A stretch of 9,259 bases of DNA, from assembly GCA_030452365.1 (NCBI GenBank), contig JAKDMK010000061.1, positions 1 through 9,259 of the forward strand, written 5' to 3'. The stretch comes from Nitrococcus sp. (GTDB lineage: Bacteria > Pseudomonadota > Gammaproteobacteria > Nitrococcales > Nitrococcaceae). Numbering within the stretch: position 1 is the stretch's first letter; each line of letters starts with the position of its first letter. Below, piece by piece: positions 1 to 6,443 of the stretch. A program made the position numbers and the translations under genes. Under the pieces are notes generated by a model. The model saw only the letters and a program-made list of their open reading frames with translations. It had not been told where the DNA came from and ran no database searches.

Positions 1-16
1 GATCCGGCTCAATCAT
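1..16 (-). CDS. ruvB: Holliday junction branch-migration ATPase RuvB, N-terminal tip only
   Basis: Only the first five codons lie in the window. Read leftward from an ATG at 16, they give Met-Ile-Glu-Pro-Asp, which matches the usual RuvB start (Met-Ile-Glu-x-Asp-Arg). A GGAG Shine-Dalgarno at 29-26 lies nine bases upstream of this ATG. An in-frame ATG at 25 abuts the GGAG with no spacing and is the poorer choice. RuvB is the hexameric AAA+ motor that pumps DNA through RuvA-bound Holliday junctions. The position directly after ruvA on the same strand supports the call. The 199 bases between ruvA and this start (17-215) show no convincing gene, promoter or terminator. The call rests on a very short peptide plus gene order. 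Confidence 0.72.
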
Positions 17-215
17 AGCCTGCATCTCCAAAGCATGCGTATTGCAGCCGATTGCATTGAGGGCGCTGGCAGTCGATGTTTAATGGAAAGTGAACGTTGC
101 CTCTGGCCCGCTGCCGGGAGCTGAGCCTGATATGGATGATCCGCATAGGCTGCCGCGGTAACAGACCCTAGCGATGGATGAGGCAAGTAGAGGTCATGCA
201 TCGGCTTGCTCATGC

Positions 216-824
216 TTACGGCTTGTGAATAGCCTTGCGCAGGGCGAGTCGAATGAGCTCCTCGCTGCTAACGTCTTCCTGGTACAGTCCAGCCAGCAAA
301 TGGTGGGCATCATGAGGCTTGTAGCCTAGTGCCAGCAAAGCGCTTAGGGCGTCGCTAACCGCCTCACGGTCGCCGCTTTGGGAGAGGGGAGGGAGCGAAT
401 TCGGAAGATCTTGTGTAGCAAACGTGGAGAGTCGATCCTGCATTTCTACGACCAAACGTTCTGCCGTCTTCTTGCCAACGCCGGGCAGGCGTGTGAGCGC
501 TGCGGCATCGCGCTGGCGCACGCAGCGCAGGAACTCTTCCGCACGCATGCCGGAGAGTAGAGTCAGCGCCAGCTTGGGACCGACGCCACTTACTCGAATG
601 AGGTTGCGAAATATTGCTCGCTCCTGCTCGGTGTGGAAGCCGTAGAGGGTTTGCCCGTCTTCTTTGATAGCGAGGTGGGTACGAAGAATAACTTCCTCGC
701 CCTGCGCCGGCAGCTCATAGAAGGTGGACATCGGTGCATCGAGCTCATAGCCCACGCCTTGAACGTCGATCAGCAGATGAGGCGGATGCTTTTCCAGCAG
801 AATGCCACGCAGGCGGCCAATCAT
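216..824 (-). CDS. ruvA: Holliday junction DNA helicase subunit RuvA
   Basis: A 202-residue protein, the normal length for RuvA, which binds four-way junctions as a tetramer and loads RuvB for branch migration in recombinational repair. The N-terminal OB-fold domain opens Met-Ile-Gly-Arg-Leu-Arg-Gly. The acidic pin is visible as Glu55-Asp56, the same numbers as in E. coli RuvA. Two helix-hairpin-helix motifs follow: SGVGPKLA at 79-86 and PGVGKKTAERL at 114-124. A variable linker (about 135-155) leads to the C-terminal RuvB-binding domain, with LGYKPHDA near 166-173. The ATG overlaps the ruvC stop as ATGA, which suggests translational coupling. ruvB follows on the same strand. No damage is visible, and the gene appears functional. 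Confidence 0.97.
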   Translation of the reverse strand: MIGRLRGILLEKHPPHLLIDVQGVGYELDAPMSTFYELPAQGEEVILRTHLAIKEDGQTLYGFHTEQERAIFRNLIRVSGVGPKLALTLLSGMRAEEFLRCVRQRDAAALTRLPGVGKKTAERLVVEMQDRLSTFATQDLPNSLPPLSQSGDREAVSDALSALLALGYKPHDAHHLLAGLYQEDVSSEELIRLALRKAIHKP

Positions 825-1390
825 ATGCGTTTCTCATGGGCCAGAGCGCGGACGAATCGCTGCCCATGGGCATGGCAGACCGCGGCTGCCAGCGCATCGG
901 CTGCATCGGCTCGCAGCTCCCCGCCCAGTCCCAACAAACTCCGGACCATGTACTGTACCTGATCCTTGTCGGCGCGGCCGGTGCCCACAACGGCCAACTT
1001 GATCGCCCTGGGCGTATACTCGGCCACCGTCAGACCGCCGCTGGCGCAGGCGCAAATGGCAGCGCCCCGCGCATGTCCGAGTTTCAGCGCCGTGCCTGCG
1101 TTGCGATGGACGAAGACCTGCTCGACCGCGGCGACGGCCGGTTCGTGCTGCGCTACAATTGTTGTTATCTGCTGGAACAGGACCAACAACCGCTCGGGAA
1201 GAGACCCCTCCGGAACTCGAATGATGCCACTCGCGATATAGCCGAGACTGGCACCGTCCACTGTGATGACACCGAAGCCCGTAATTCGTAAGCCGGGATC
1301 GATGCCGAGGATGCGCTGTACACCGCTGCGGCGCGTGTGCTCAAGGCTCGCCGTAGGCTGATTCGTGTATTTGCGCGTTGGTATAGACAT
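821..1390 (-). CDS. ruvC: Crossover junction endodeoxyribonuclease RuvC
   Basis: RuvC is the dimeric, metal-dependent nuclease that resolves Holliday junctions after RuvAB branch migration. The four catalytic acids are present with E. coli spacing: Asp31 (in ILGIDPG), Glu90 (in AAVEQVF), Asp162 and Asp165 (in ADAADALA). The frame is 189 residues, longer than the usual ~173. The extra length is N-terminal: Val24, encoded by GTA, aligns with the initiator Met of E. coli RuvC, and no ATG, GTG or TTG lies in frame between codon 1 and that point. The only ordinary start is therefore the ATG at 1390, inside the yebC coding region, giving a 50-base overlap. A GGAGG lies upstream of that ATG but about 18 bases away, so its ribosome binding site is weak. 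The stop overlaps the ruvA start. Function is near certain; the true start is not. Confidence 0.95.
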   Translation of the reverse strand: MSIPTRKYTNQPTASLEHTRRSGVQRILGIDPGLRITGFGVITVDGASLGYIASGIIRVPEGSLPERLLVLFQQITTIVAQHEPAVAAVEQVFVHRNAGTALKLGHARGAAICACASGGLTVAEYTPRAIKLAVVGTGRADKDQVQYMVRSLLGLGGELRADAADALAAAVCHAHGQRFVRALAHEKRI

Positions 1391-2084
1391 TTTGGACGTC
1401 GTCCAAATCCTCCAGATGTTCGATGAGCTTCAGGGTCTTGCGGCCTACCTCGGCGCCAACCATCACAGTGGTTTCCGGGCGCATAGTGATCTCGGCGTCC
1501 GCCGGCTGTAGATCGGCCGCATCGAGCGCCTGTTTGACTGCCTGATAGTGCTCGGATGAGGTCAGCACCTCCAGAGATCCGTCGTCGTTGTCCGCGATGT
1601 CTTCAGCGCCGGCTTCCAGAGCGACCTCCAGGATCCGGCCCTCATTACTGCTCGGCGGGAAGACGATTACGCCCTGATTGCGGAAGAGATACGCCACGCA
1701 GCCGTCGGTGCCCAGATTGCCGCCGTATTTGCTAAACGCGTAGCGGATCTCACTGACCGTGCGGTTACGGTTATCGGTCATGCAGTCGGCCATGACGGCG
1801 ACACCAGCGGGCCCATACCCTTCGAAACGCGCCTCCGCATAGTCTTCCAATTCATCTGTACCCGCTCCGCGCCTAATCGCGCGCTCGATATTGTCTTTAG
1901 GCATGTTGACGTTGAGTGCGCGATCGATTGCGAGCCGCAGCCGTGGGCTCAAGTCGGGATTCGACCCACCCATGCGGGCGGCCACCGTGATTTCCCGGAT
2001 CAGCTTGGTAAAGAGCTTGCCCCGTTTGGCATCCTGAGCCTTCTTACGATGCTGTACGTTTGCCCATTTACTATGTCCTGCCAT
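1341..2084 (-). CDS. yebC: YebC/PmpR-family protein
   Basis: A 247-residue protein with the family signature N-terminus MAGHSKWANVQHRKK followed by GKLFTKLIREI. The central motifs NMPKDNIERAIRRG (about 59-72) and FEGYGPAGVAVMADCMTDNRNRT (about 87-109) and the Gly-Asn-Leu-Gly segment near 124 are typical, and the length matches E. coli YebC (246). The family has been described as transcriptional regulators, and more recent work links members to ribosomes and the translation of difficult peptide stretches. Which role applies here cannot be read from the sequence. The start is supported by a GAGG 6 bases before the ATG. The gene is first in a minus-strand run with ruvC, ruvA and ruvB, the usual gammaproteobacterial order. 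Its last 50 bases overlap the ruvC frame. Confidence 0.96.
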   Translation of the reverse strand: MAGHSKWANVQHRKKAQDAKRGKLFTKLIREITVAARMGGSNPDLSPRLRLAIDRALNVNMPKDNIERAIRRGAGTDELEDYAEARFEGYGPAGVAVMADCMTDNRNRTVSEIRYAFSKYGGNLGTDGCVAYLFRNQGVIVFPPSSNEGRILEVALEAGAEDIADNDDGSLEVLTSSEHYQAVKQALDAADLQPADAEITMRPETTVMVGAEVGRKTLKLIEHLEDLDDVQNVYTNAQIHESAYGEP

Positions 2085-2402
2085 GATTCGCCTCGAAATG
2101 CGCTGCTCTCTGATATTACACCAGTGCGCCCATGCGATTCATTGTCGTGCGTTCGCCAAGTGATCGGCTGCTCAATCGCTAGGCGCCTTTGCTGCCTGGA
2201 TGTCCGCGTACGTTCGGGTAACGCCCAGATGAATGCCTGACGGATGGGTGCAAATGCGCAGCCTTAAGTTTCGGTCCGCCGCGCCGATAGCGCATGGGGA
2301 AAGGGCTGTCAATGACGTACGGGCGCAGTGATTGCAATACAAACCGCCTGGACGCATCGGCGCTTTGTGGGTCGCGTCGCGAACGTATTGGGATAAACGC
2401 TA
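2085..2402. other. Divergent intergenic region between yebC and the HDOD gene
   Basis: These 318 bases separate two divergently read genes and should hold promoters for both. I see no convincing protein: the short frames here lack family motifs, plausible ribosome sites and GC-rich third codon positions. The one recognisable element is a minus-strand TTGACA at 2312-2307, annotated separately. A weaker TAATAT-like hexamer closer to yebC (about 2113-2118, minus) has no good -35 partner. On the plus strand no clear sigma-70 promoter was found before the HDOD gene, and its only ribosome-site candidate is a weak GGGA before the ATG at 2403. Confidence 0.5.
2284..2312 (-). promoter_or_regulatory. 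Candidate promoter for the yebC-ruvCAB operon
   Basis: On the minus strand a perfect -35 box TTGACA (2312-2307) is followed, after exactly 17 bases, by TATCGG (2289-2284), which matches only the first half of a -10 box. Transcription would begin near 2277, leaving a leader of about 190 bases before yebC. The perfect -35 and ideal spacing argue for it; the poor -10 and long leader argue against. It is a candidate only. Confidence 0.3.
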
Positions 2403-3647
2403 ATGCCAGCAACCATATCGCCGGATATGCTCGAAGGCCTTATACCATTGCGCGAGCTCGATAAGGCAGCGCTTGCGGTGCTCGCTGCCGAGGCGGAAAT
2501 CGAAGAACACCCAGCTAAGACGTTGCTTGCGCGCCGCGGCGCAAGCGATCGACGCATCCGCTACGTGCTCTCGGGTGAAGTTCTCGTCCTTGAGGATGAC
2601 GGCACTCGGCGCAGCCTCATCGGTATGGGCAATGCCGGGATTGCACAGCAACCGCTGGGGCTGGAGGATCCGTATCCCTTCAACGCCATTTCCTGTACCG
2701 AAGTCAAGCTGATTTGCCTGTCGCGTCAGCAGATTCAGGAACGCCTGCAAGCCATCTTGCCACGCGCCTCTCAAGTGGACGAGGTGGGCGAGGCCGATGG
2801 CGCCGTTGGCGATCGCCTGTTCTACCGACTCATCCAGGATCTCATGCAGGATCGGTTGGCATTGCCCAGCATGCCCGATATTGCGCTACGGGTTCGTCAG
2901 GCCGTTAACGACCCCGCTGCCGGGGCACCCGAGGTGGCTCGCATCATTCAAGCCGACCCGGTCGTCGCCGCACGGATTATCCAAGCGGCCAACAGCGCTA
3001 TATTCGCCGGCAAAAAGGTCGCCGACACTCTCAACGCGGCCGTCGTGCGGCTTGGGCTTAAGAGCGTGCGCGAGATTATTGTCGCGGCGACCATGCGTGA
3101 GGTGTTCCAAACCAAACATCGTTTGCTGAGCTGGCGCATGGCGGAGCTTTGGACGCAAAGCACCCTCGTTGCAGCCATCAGCGCTGTCCTCTCGCGTAGA
3201 CTCGATGGCTTTAACCCGGAGCGCGCCTTGCTTGCCGGACTGATCCACGATATCGGCGTCGTGCCCATCCTGGCCTACGCACATGATTACGATGAGCTGG
3301 CCCGGGATGCGGCGCTTCTCGACAATACCATCGCGGCCTATCGTGGTCAGATCGGCGCCATGATCTTGCGACGCTGGAATTTCCCTGACGAGCTGATTAC
3401 GGTCGTGCTGGAGGCTGAGAATTGGCAGCGTGTGCAAGAGGGCAAGGCGGACTATGCTGATCTGATCCTTGCCTCTCGACTGCAGAGCTATTCCGGCACC
3501 GAGGCGAGCCGAAATTATCCGAGCCTTGACGACCTACCCGCCTACGCCCGGTTGGGCCTAGGTGAGCTGGGAATCTCCGAGCGTGCACCGATTCTCGCGG
3601 AGGCAAACGAGGAAATCGCAGCGGTGCAGCGCCTGCTTGTAGGGTAG
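2403..3647 (+). CDS. HDOD-domain protein with N-terminal cyclic-nucleotide-binding-like domain
   Basis: A 414-residue, probably cytoplasmic protein with no signal peptide or membrane segment. Residues about 13-115 resemble a cyclic-nucleotide-binding (Crp/cNMP) beta-roll, with YVLSGEVLVLEDDG at 54-67, but I do not see a normal phosphate-binding cassette, so ligand binding is doubtful. Residues about 154-345 form an HDOD domain, recognised by LPSMPDIALRVRQAVNDP (154-171), QADPVVAARIIQAANSA (183-199) and GLIHDIG (279-285). The single His-Asp pair at 282-283 is retained, but HDOD domains generally lack the full metal-binding set of HD phosphodiesterases and act in signalling rather than catalysis. 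Family members influence stress, motility or second-messenger responses; the partner here is unknown. phaR follows 268 bases downstream on the same strand, too far to infer co-transcription. An alternative start is the in-frame ATG at 2427. Confidence 0.88.
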   Translation: MPATISPDMLEGLIPLRELDKAALAVLAAEAEIEEHPAKTLLARRGASDRRIRYVLSGEVLVLEDDGTRRSLIGMGNAGIAQQPLGLEDPYPFNAISCTEVKLICLSRQQIQERLQAILPRASQVDEVGEADGAVGDRLFYRLIQDLMQDRLALPSMPDIALRVRQAVNDPAAGAPEVARIIQADPVVAARIIQAANSAIFAGKKVADTLNAAVVRLGLKSVREIIVAATMREVFQTKHRLLSWRMAELWTQSTLVAAISAVLSRRLDGFNPERALLAGLIHDIGVVPILAYAHDYDELARDAALLDNTIAAYRGQIGAMILRRWNFPDELITVVLEAENWQRVQEGKADYADLILASRLQSYSGTEASRNYPSLDDLPAYARLGLGELGISERAPILAEANEEIAAVQRLLVG

Positions 3648-3915
3648 CGCGCATCTTCGCGGTGCATCCGCATCAGTGCCATACTATTGCAGTAGAGCTG
3701 AGGGTATGCGCGCGAGCCGGTATTCAAGCGCAAGCAATACCCATGTTGCACGATGCCAAAACCCACTGCCTTGGCCGCTCATATGCGTTACTCACAACCG
3801 ACTGCCCGCAGCCGCTTGGACCTGCTGTCCCGAGGTTCTTGTGATTCCGCTGGTGACCGCCGCGAAGACAAAGTCGGGTTAGCGCCGAGGAACGGGTCAG
3901 TATTGGAGTCGCCCC

Positions 3916-4461
3916 ATGGCTGAGACGCGGACGATCAAGAAATACCCTAATCGACGGCTTTATGATACGGCAATCAGCAGCTACATTACGCTCGCTGACG
4001 TCAAGCGTCTGGTGCTCGACGGTATCGACTTCGAAGTCATCGATGCCAAGACCAAGGCGAACCTGACGCGCACCATCCTGCTGCAGATCATTGCCGAGGA
4101 AGAGGAGGGCGGTGAGCCGATTTTCAGCAGCGATCTGCTTGCGCAAGTGATCCGTGCCTACGGTGGCAACATGCAGAACATTCTCACGAGCTACCTTGAG
4201 AAGAGCATGGAGCTTTGGGCGGAGCAGCAGCGTGTCTTTCGTGAGCGCACTCGAACCTTTATAGATACCAACCCGATGCAGATTTTGACTCAGATCGCGG
4301 AGCGTAACCTTGCTATGTGGCAGGCGATGAGCGGACTCAATGTGGCGGAGTCGGAGAAGAGGTCTGAGCAAAGAGCCAATAAGCCCTCGGGCAACAGCCG
4401 CGATGACGAGGGCCAATCTGAGCACCGGCGCGGACCGCGCCCTGGCCGGAAGAATAACTAA
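3916..4461 (+). CDS. phaR: Polyhydroxyalkanoate synthesis regulator PhaR
   Basis: A 181-residue protein. The N-terminal PHB/PHA accumulation DNA-binding domain (about 5-64) shows the hallmark IKKYPNRRLYDT followed by YITLADVKRLV and FEVIDAKTKANLTR. The central PHB_acc domain (about 67-107) follows, with GEPIFSSDLLAQVIRAYGG and then LEKSMELWAEQQRVF. The last ~40 residues are a low-complexity, basic, probably disordered tail. In characterised bacteria PhaR represses phasin and its own gene, and leaves DNA when it binds PHA granules, so granule protein matches polymer level. A GGAG eight bases before the ATG supports the start. phaB follows on the same strand, which fits a PHA locus, although phaB is frameshifted. 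PhaR itself looks intact. Confidence 0.95.
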   Translation: MAETRTIKKYPNRRLYDTAISSYITLADVKRLVLDGIDFEVIDAKTKANLTRTILLQIIAEEEEGGEPIFSSDLLAQVIRAYGGNMQNILTSYLEKSMELWAEQQRVFRERTRTFIDTNPMQILTQIAERNLAMWQAMSGLNVAESEKRSEQRANKPSGNSRDDEGQSEHRRGPRPGRKNN

Positions 4462-4560
4462 CCGCCTCGCCGACCGGCGCACCTGCCGCGGCGCCATTGA
4501 CCCCCCGAGCCTCGTACTTCTATCATGCGCTGTGCTATGGTGCGCCGCACAAGAAGACAG

Positions 4561-4618
4561 CTCGGTAGGTTGCGGTGAGCTTGCGAACCCCAACGTTTGC
4601 CTGCTGCGGCGTACCGAG
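4561..4618. repeat. Inverted repeat upstream of phaB
   Basis: CTCGGTA at 4561-4567 and its exact reverse complement TACCGAG at 4612-4618 flank 44 bases in the phaR-phaB spacer. The arms are short and far apart, and no T-run follows, so a terminator is unlikely. It could be a regulatory site or chance. No clear sigma-70 promoter was found for phaB, and nothing ties the repeat to PhaR. Confidence 0.25.
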
Positions 4619-4693
4619 GAGGGGGGTGAGCGTTACACGGGTGCATAAGCGCCCGCTACGCGCCGCTCGTTGGGCAAGCAAGGGGACGAGCCA

Positions 4694-5442
4694 ATGAACA
4701 AACGCGTGGCGTTAGTAACCGGCGGCAACGGCGGTATCGGTACCCAGATCTGCCAGCAGCTTGCCGCTGCCGGCTATCGGGTGGTGACCACTTGCGTTTG
4801 CGCGGAGAAGGAAGACATCGCCGGCTGGCAGGCGGCCCAGCGCAAGCTTGGATTTGAGATTCATTGGGTTGCGTGTGTGATGTATCCGACTACCGTGCCT
4901 GCGTCGGTATGGCAAGTGAGCTCAAGGCCGAGCACGATAGCATCGATGTGATTGTCAATGCGGCGGGTATTACGCGCGATGCATTCCTGCACAAGATGGA
5001 ACCTGAAAACTGGGACGCCGTCATCGATATCAATCTGAGCAGCGCATTTAACGTGACCCGACAGTTCATTGCTGACATGCGCGAACGAGGTTTCGGGCGC
5101 ATCATTAATATCTCTTCCGTGAATGGCCAAACAGGGCAGTTCGGCCAAACCAATTACTCAGCGGCCAAGGCGGGTCTGCATGGCTTTACCATGGCTTTGG
5201 CCAAGGAGAGCGCCGCAAAAGGCGTTACCGTTAATACCGTCTCGCCTGGATACATCCATACCCACATGACCGACGCCATACCCGAAAAGATCCGTGAATC
5301 GATCATCAGCCAGATTCCGGCCGGGCGCATGGGCGAACCTATTGAGGTGGCGCGGCTGGTTGCATTTTTGGCCTCTGACGATTCCCAATACATAAATGGC
5401 GCGAATATTCCCATCAATGGCGCCTTGTTCTGTTCCTTCTAA
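4694..5442 (+). pseudogene. phaB: Acetoacetyl-CoA reductase PhaB, frameshifted
   Basis: PhaB is the NADPH-dependent short-chain dehydrogenase that reduces acetoacetyl-CoA to (R)-3-hydroxybutyryl-CoA for polyhydroxybutyrate synthesis. The start (MNKRVALVTGG) has an AGGGGA ribosome site upstream and carries the cofactor motif TGGNGGIG. The reading frame then changes near 4873-4879, in a GTGTGTG run. Frame 2 covers residues through WVA, and the remainder, beginning CDVSDY, is in frame 1. Removing one GT pair restores a continuous protein of about 248 residues, the normal family length. The 3' part holds NAAG, the catalytic Ser (IINISSVNGQ), Tyr and Lys (QTNYSAAKAG), and PGYIHTHM, so everything but the shift looks well kept. 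As written, the product ends near 4951 after about 85 residues with no active site. A sequencing error in the short repeat is possible. The shift is certain in this sequence; its biological reality is not. Confidence 0.9.
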
Positions 5443-5595
5443 GGCATGACTGAACGACTGCCCCACCCATCGGCTTGAATTGCGGGCCGACTTCTGCGCC
5501 CGGTACCGCTCAGGCCGGTCCTGGCAGTGCCCACCAGCTGGTGCATCGGATTTCGGCTCATTCGCTATAGCGCGCGCATGCATCCTACAGTGGCA

Positions 5596-5859
5596 TTAGG
5601 CCGTGTGCAGGCGCTTGCTCGCCTCTTCCAAGTCGTAGTCCATCTGCAGACCGAGCCAGAAACGGGCGCTGTTGCCGAAGTATTTGGCAAGCAGCACGGC
5701 CGTCTCCGCGCTAATGGCGCGCTGGCCTAGACAGATTTGATTGATACGTCGCGGCGGCACACCGATCTCGCGGGCAATGCGGTTTTGGCTGATATTCATC
5801 GGAATGAGAAACTCCTCGAGGAGCACCTCGCCGGGATGAACGTTGGCTAGTTCGGTCAT
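5596..5859 (-). CDS. higA: HigA-family antitoxin (XRE-type helix-turn-helix)
   Basis: An 87-residue antitoxin from the start chosen here. The family opening VHPGEVLLEEFLIPMNISQ (7-25) is plain. The helix-turn-helix spans about 22-66, with QNRIAREIGVPPRRINQI and RAISAETAVLLAKYFG, and the C-terminal FWLGLQMDYDLEEA (67-80) completes the HigA/VapI signature. The ATG at 5859 has a GAGG six bases upstream; a longer frame to 5916 overlaps the toxin gene and adds residues foreign to the family. HigA binds and neutralises HigB and, with it, represses their shared promoter. The gene starts 22 bases after the higB stop on the same strand. It points convergently at phaB across about 150 bases with no obvious terminator. 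Confidence 0.95.
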   Translation of the reverse strand: MTELANVHPGEVLLEEFLIPMNISQNRIAREIGVPPRRINQICLGQRAISAETAVLLAKYFGNSARFWLGLQMDYDLEEASKRLHTA

Positions 5860-5881
5860 GGCATACCTCGGTCGGCCTTGC

Positions 5882-6160
5882 CTAGTGGTAGTCGACGATC
5901 TCCACGTCATCGGCACCCTCGTTCCAGCGGAAACAGATTCGCCATTGATCGTTGACGCGGATGCTGTACTTCCCCGCGCGGTTTCCGCTCAGCGCCTCCA
6001 AGCGATTGGCAGGCGGGATGCGGAGGTCGGCAAGGGTAACGGCGTTGTTGAGCATTCTCAGCTTGCGGCGCGCGACCGGCTGAATATCCTGGGGCAGCTT
6101 CCTGGAGAGGCGACCTTCCCAAATTTTCTTGGCCTCTTTGTCGCGGAAGCTCTTGATCAC
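5882..6160 (-). CDS. higB: HigB-family toxin (RelE/ParE-fold mRNA interferase)
   Basis: A 92-residue protein if translation begins at the GTG at 6160, exactly the typical HigB length. The start IKSFRDKEAKKIWE matches the family opening, and the end LEALSGNRAGKYSIRVNDQWRICFRW, followed by VEIVDYH, is the conserved RelE/HigB core with its basic and aromatic residues. HigB toxins cleave mRNA on the ribosome when HigA is lost. The open frame extends to 6352, but the upstream residues are unlike any HigB, so the GTG is preferred. No Shine-Dalgarno precedes it. Instead a promoter (6196-6168) places the transcription start at or next to the GTG, so the message may be leaderless. The toxin-first order is characteristic of higBA. 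Low toxin translation from a GTG without a ribosome site would suit a system in which antitoxin, with its good GAGG site, must be in excess. Confidence 0.93.
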   Translation of the reverse strand: MIKSFRDKEAKKIWEGRLSRKLPQDIQPVARRKLRMLNNAVTLADLRIPPANRLEALSGNRAGKYSIRVNDQWRICFRWNEGADDVEIVDYH

Positions 6161-6167
6161 GGGACCG

Positions 6168-6196
6168 ACTATAACGCGATGCGTTATATACGGCAA
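6168..6196 (-). promoter_or_regulatory. higBA promoter
   Basis: On the minus strand TTGCCG (6196-6191, 4 of 6 matches to the -35 consensus) and TATAGT (6173-6168, 5 of 6 to the -10) are separated by exactly 17 bases. Seven bases lie between the -10 box and the G of the higB GTG at 6160, so transcription should begin at or within a base or two of the start codon. This is the best promoter in the window, and it lies just upstream of a toxin-antitoxin operon. Confidence 0.72.
6170..6188. promoter_or_regulatory. Perfect palindromic operator in the higBA promoter
   Basis: TATAACGC (6170-6177), a three-base centre (GAT) and GCGTTATA (6181-6188) form a perfect 8+8 inverted repeat. It fills most of the spacer between the -35 and -10 boxes and covers four bases of the -10. 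A dimeric helix-turn-helix protein bound here would block RNA polymerase. HigA, alone or with HigB, is the natural candidate because HigA proteins autoregulate through such sites. The symmetry and position are seen directly; the binding protein is inferred. Confidence 0.75.
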
Positions 6197-6218
6197 CTCG
6201 TTTGTTACAAGCACGTAG

Positions 6219-6425
6219 CCTGCCCGGATCGTGGCTTGCACGTGCCGCACAGCCTGGTGGTCCGAGTGGTTCACGCACACGAACTGGCATCGAGCCGGTG
6301 AAACCCAGGGCCGAGGCAAGCTCGACGTCCAGCATCGCGCCGCATTGCCCAAGAAATCCGTCTGGGTCTATCCCCTGCAGCGGGACTTCCGGCGCATCTT
6401 GTGTGCGCAGGAGATCAGCTCCTGA
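6219..6425 (+). pseudogene. Probable 3' remnant of an unidentified gene
   Basis: An open frame from just after a TAG at 6216-6218 to the TGA at 6423-6425. From about 6291 the codons are strongly biased to G or C in the third position, like the intact genes here, and the peptide reads GKLDVQHRAALPKKSVWVYP then LQRDFRRILCAQEISS. This looks like a genuine coding tail. No credible start is present: only a GTG at 6231 without a ribosome site, and the upstream part overlaps the higBA promoter region. I do not recognise the family. It may be the surviving end of a gene cut off when the higBA segment arrived, or a chance open frame. Confidence 0.4.
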
Positions 6426-6443
6426 GTGCTGCTCCGCCCGGAG
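6408..6443 (+). repeat. Tandem hairpins just before the group II intron
   Basis: Two perfect small hairpins lie side by side: CAGGAG/CTCCTG with a five-base loop (6408-6424), spanning the stop codon of the upstream remnant, and CTCCG/CGGAG with a two-base loop (6432-6443). The second is followed by TTAATAAG rather than a T-run, so it is at most a weak intrinsic terminator. The intron begins about ten bases later. The hairpins may be the target context of the intron. Confidence 0.45.

Noticed and set aside
13..213. 66-codon minus-strand frame between ruvA and ruvB
   Set aside because: No family motif, no good ribosome site, and it overlaps the ruvB Shine-Dalgarno and start. Treated as chance.
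734..1291. 185-codon plus-strand frame opposite ruvC and ruvA
   Set aside because: Antisense shadow of two well-identified genes; no domain seen.
3719..3741. GGTATT/AATACC hairpin with an 11-base loop downstream of the HDOD gene
   Set aside because: Six-base stem without a T-run; insufficient for a terminator call.
3724..4593. 289-codon minus-strand frame opposite phaR
   Set aside because: It lies antisense to an intact, clearly recognised phaR. Its low-complexity composition is typical of a shadow frame in GC-rich DNA.
4873..4879. Programmed ribosomal frameshifting in phaB
   Set aside because: There is no slippery heptamer or stimulatory structure evident, and PhaB is not known to use frameshifting. 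A simple indel is the better explanation.
5532..5572. Palindromes CACCAGCTGGTG (5532-5543) and CGCTATAGCG (5563-5572) in the phaB-higA convergent gap
   Set aside because: No T-run or promoter partner; too short and simple to call a terminator or operator.
5158..5583. 141-codon minus-strand frame opposite phaB
   Set aside because: Mirrors the phaB coding strand and shows no motif of its own.
6255..6272. Minus-strand stretch ending in CCACCA, resembling a tRNA 3' end
   Set aside because: No matching 5' acceptor strand, T-loop or anticodon arm could be assembled.
6161..6352. N-terminal extension of HigB
   Set aside because: The extra residues do not resemble HigB, and the extension would run through the promoter and operator; the GTG at 6160 gives the standard 92 residues.
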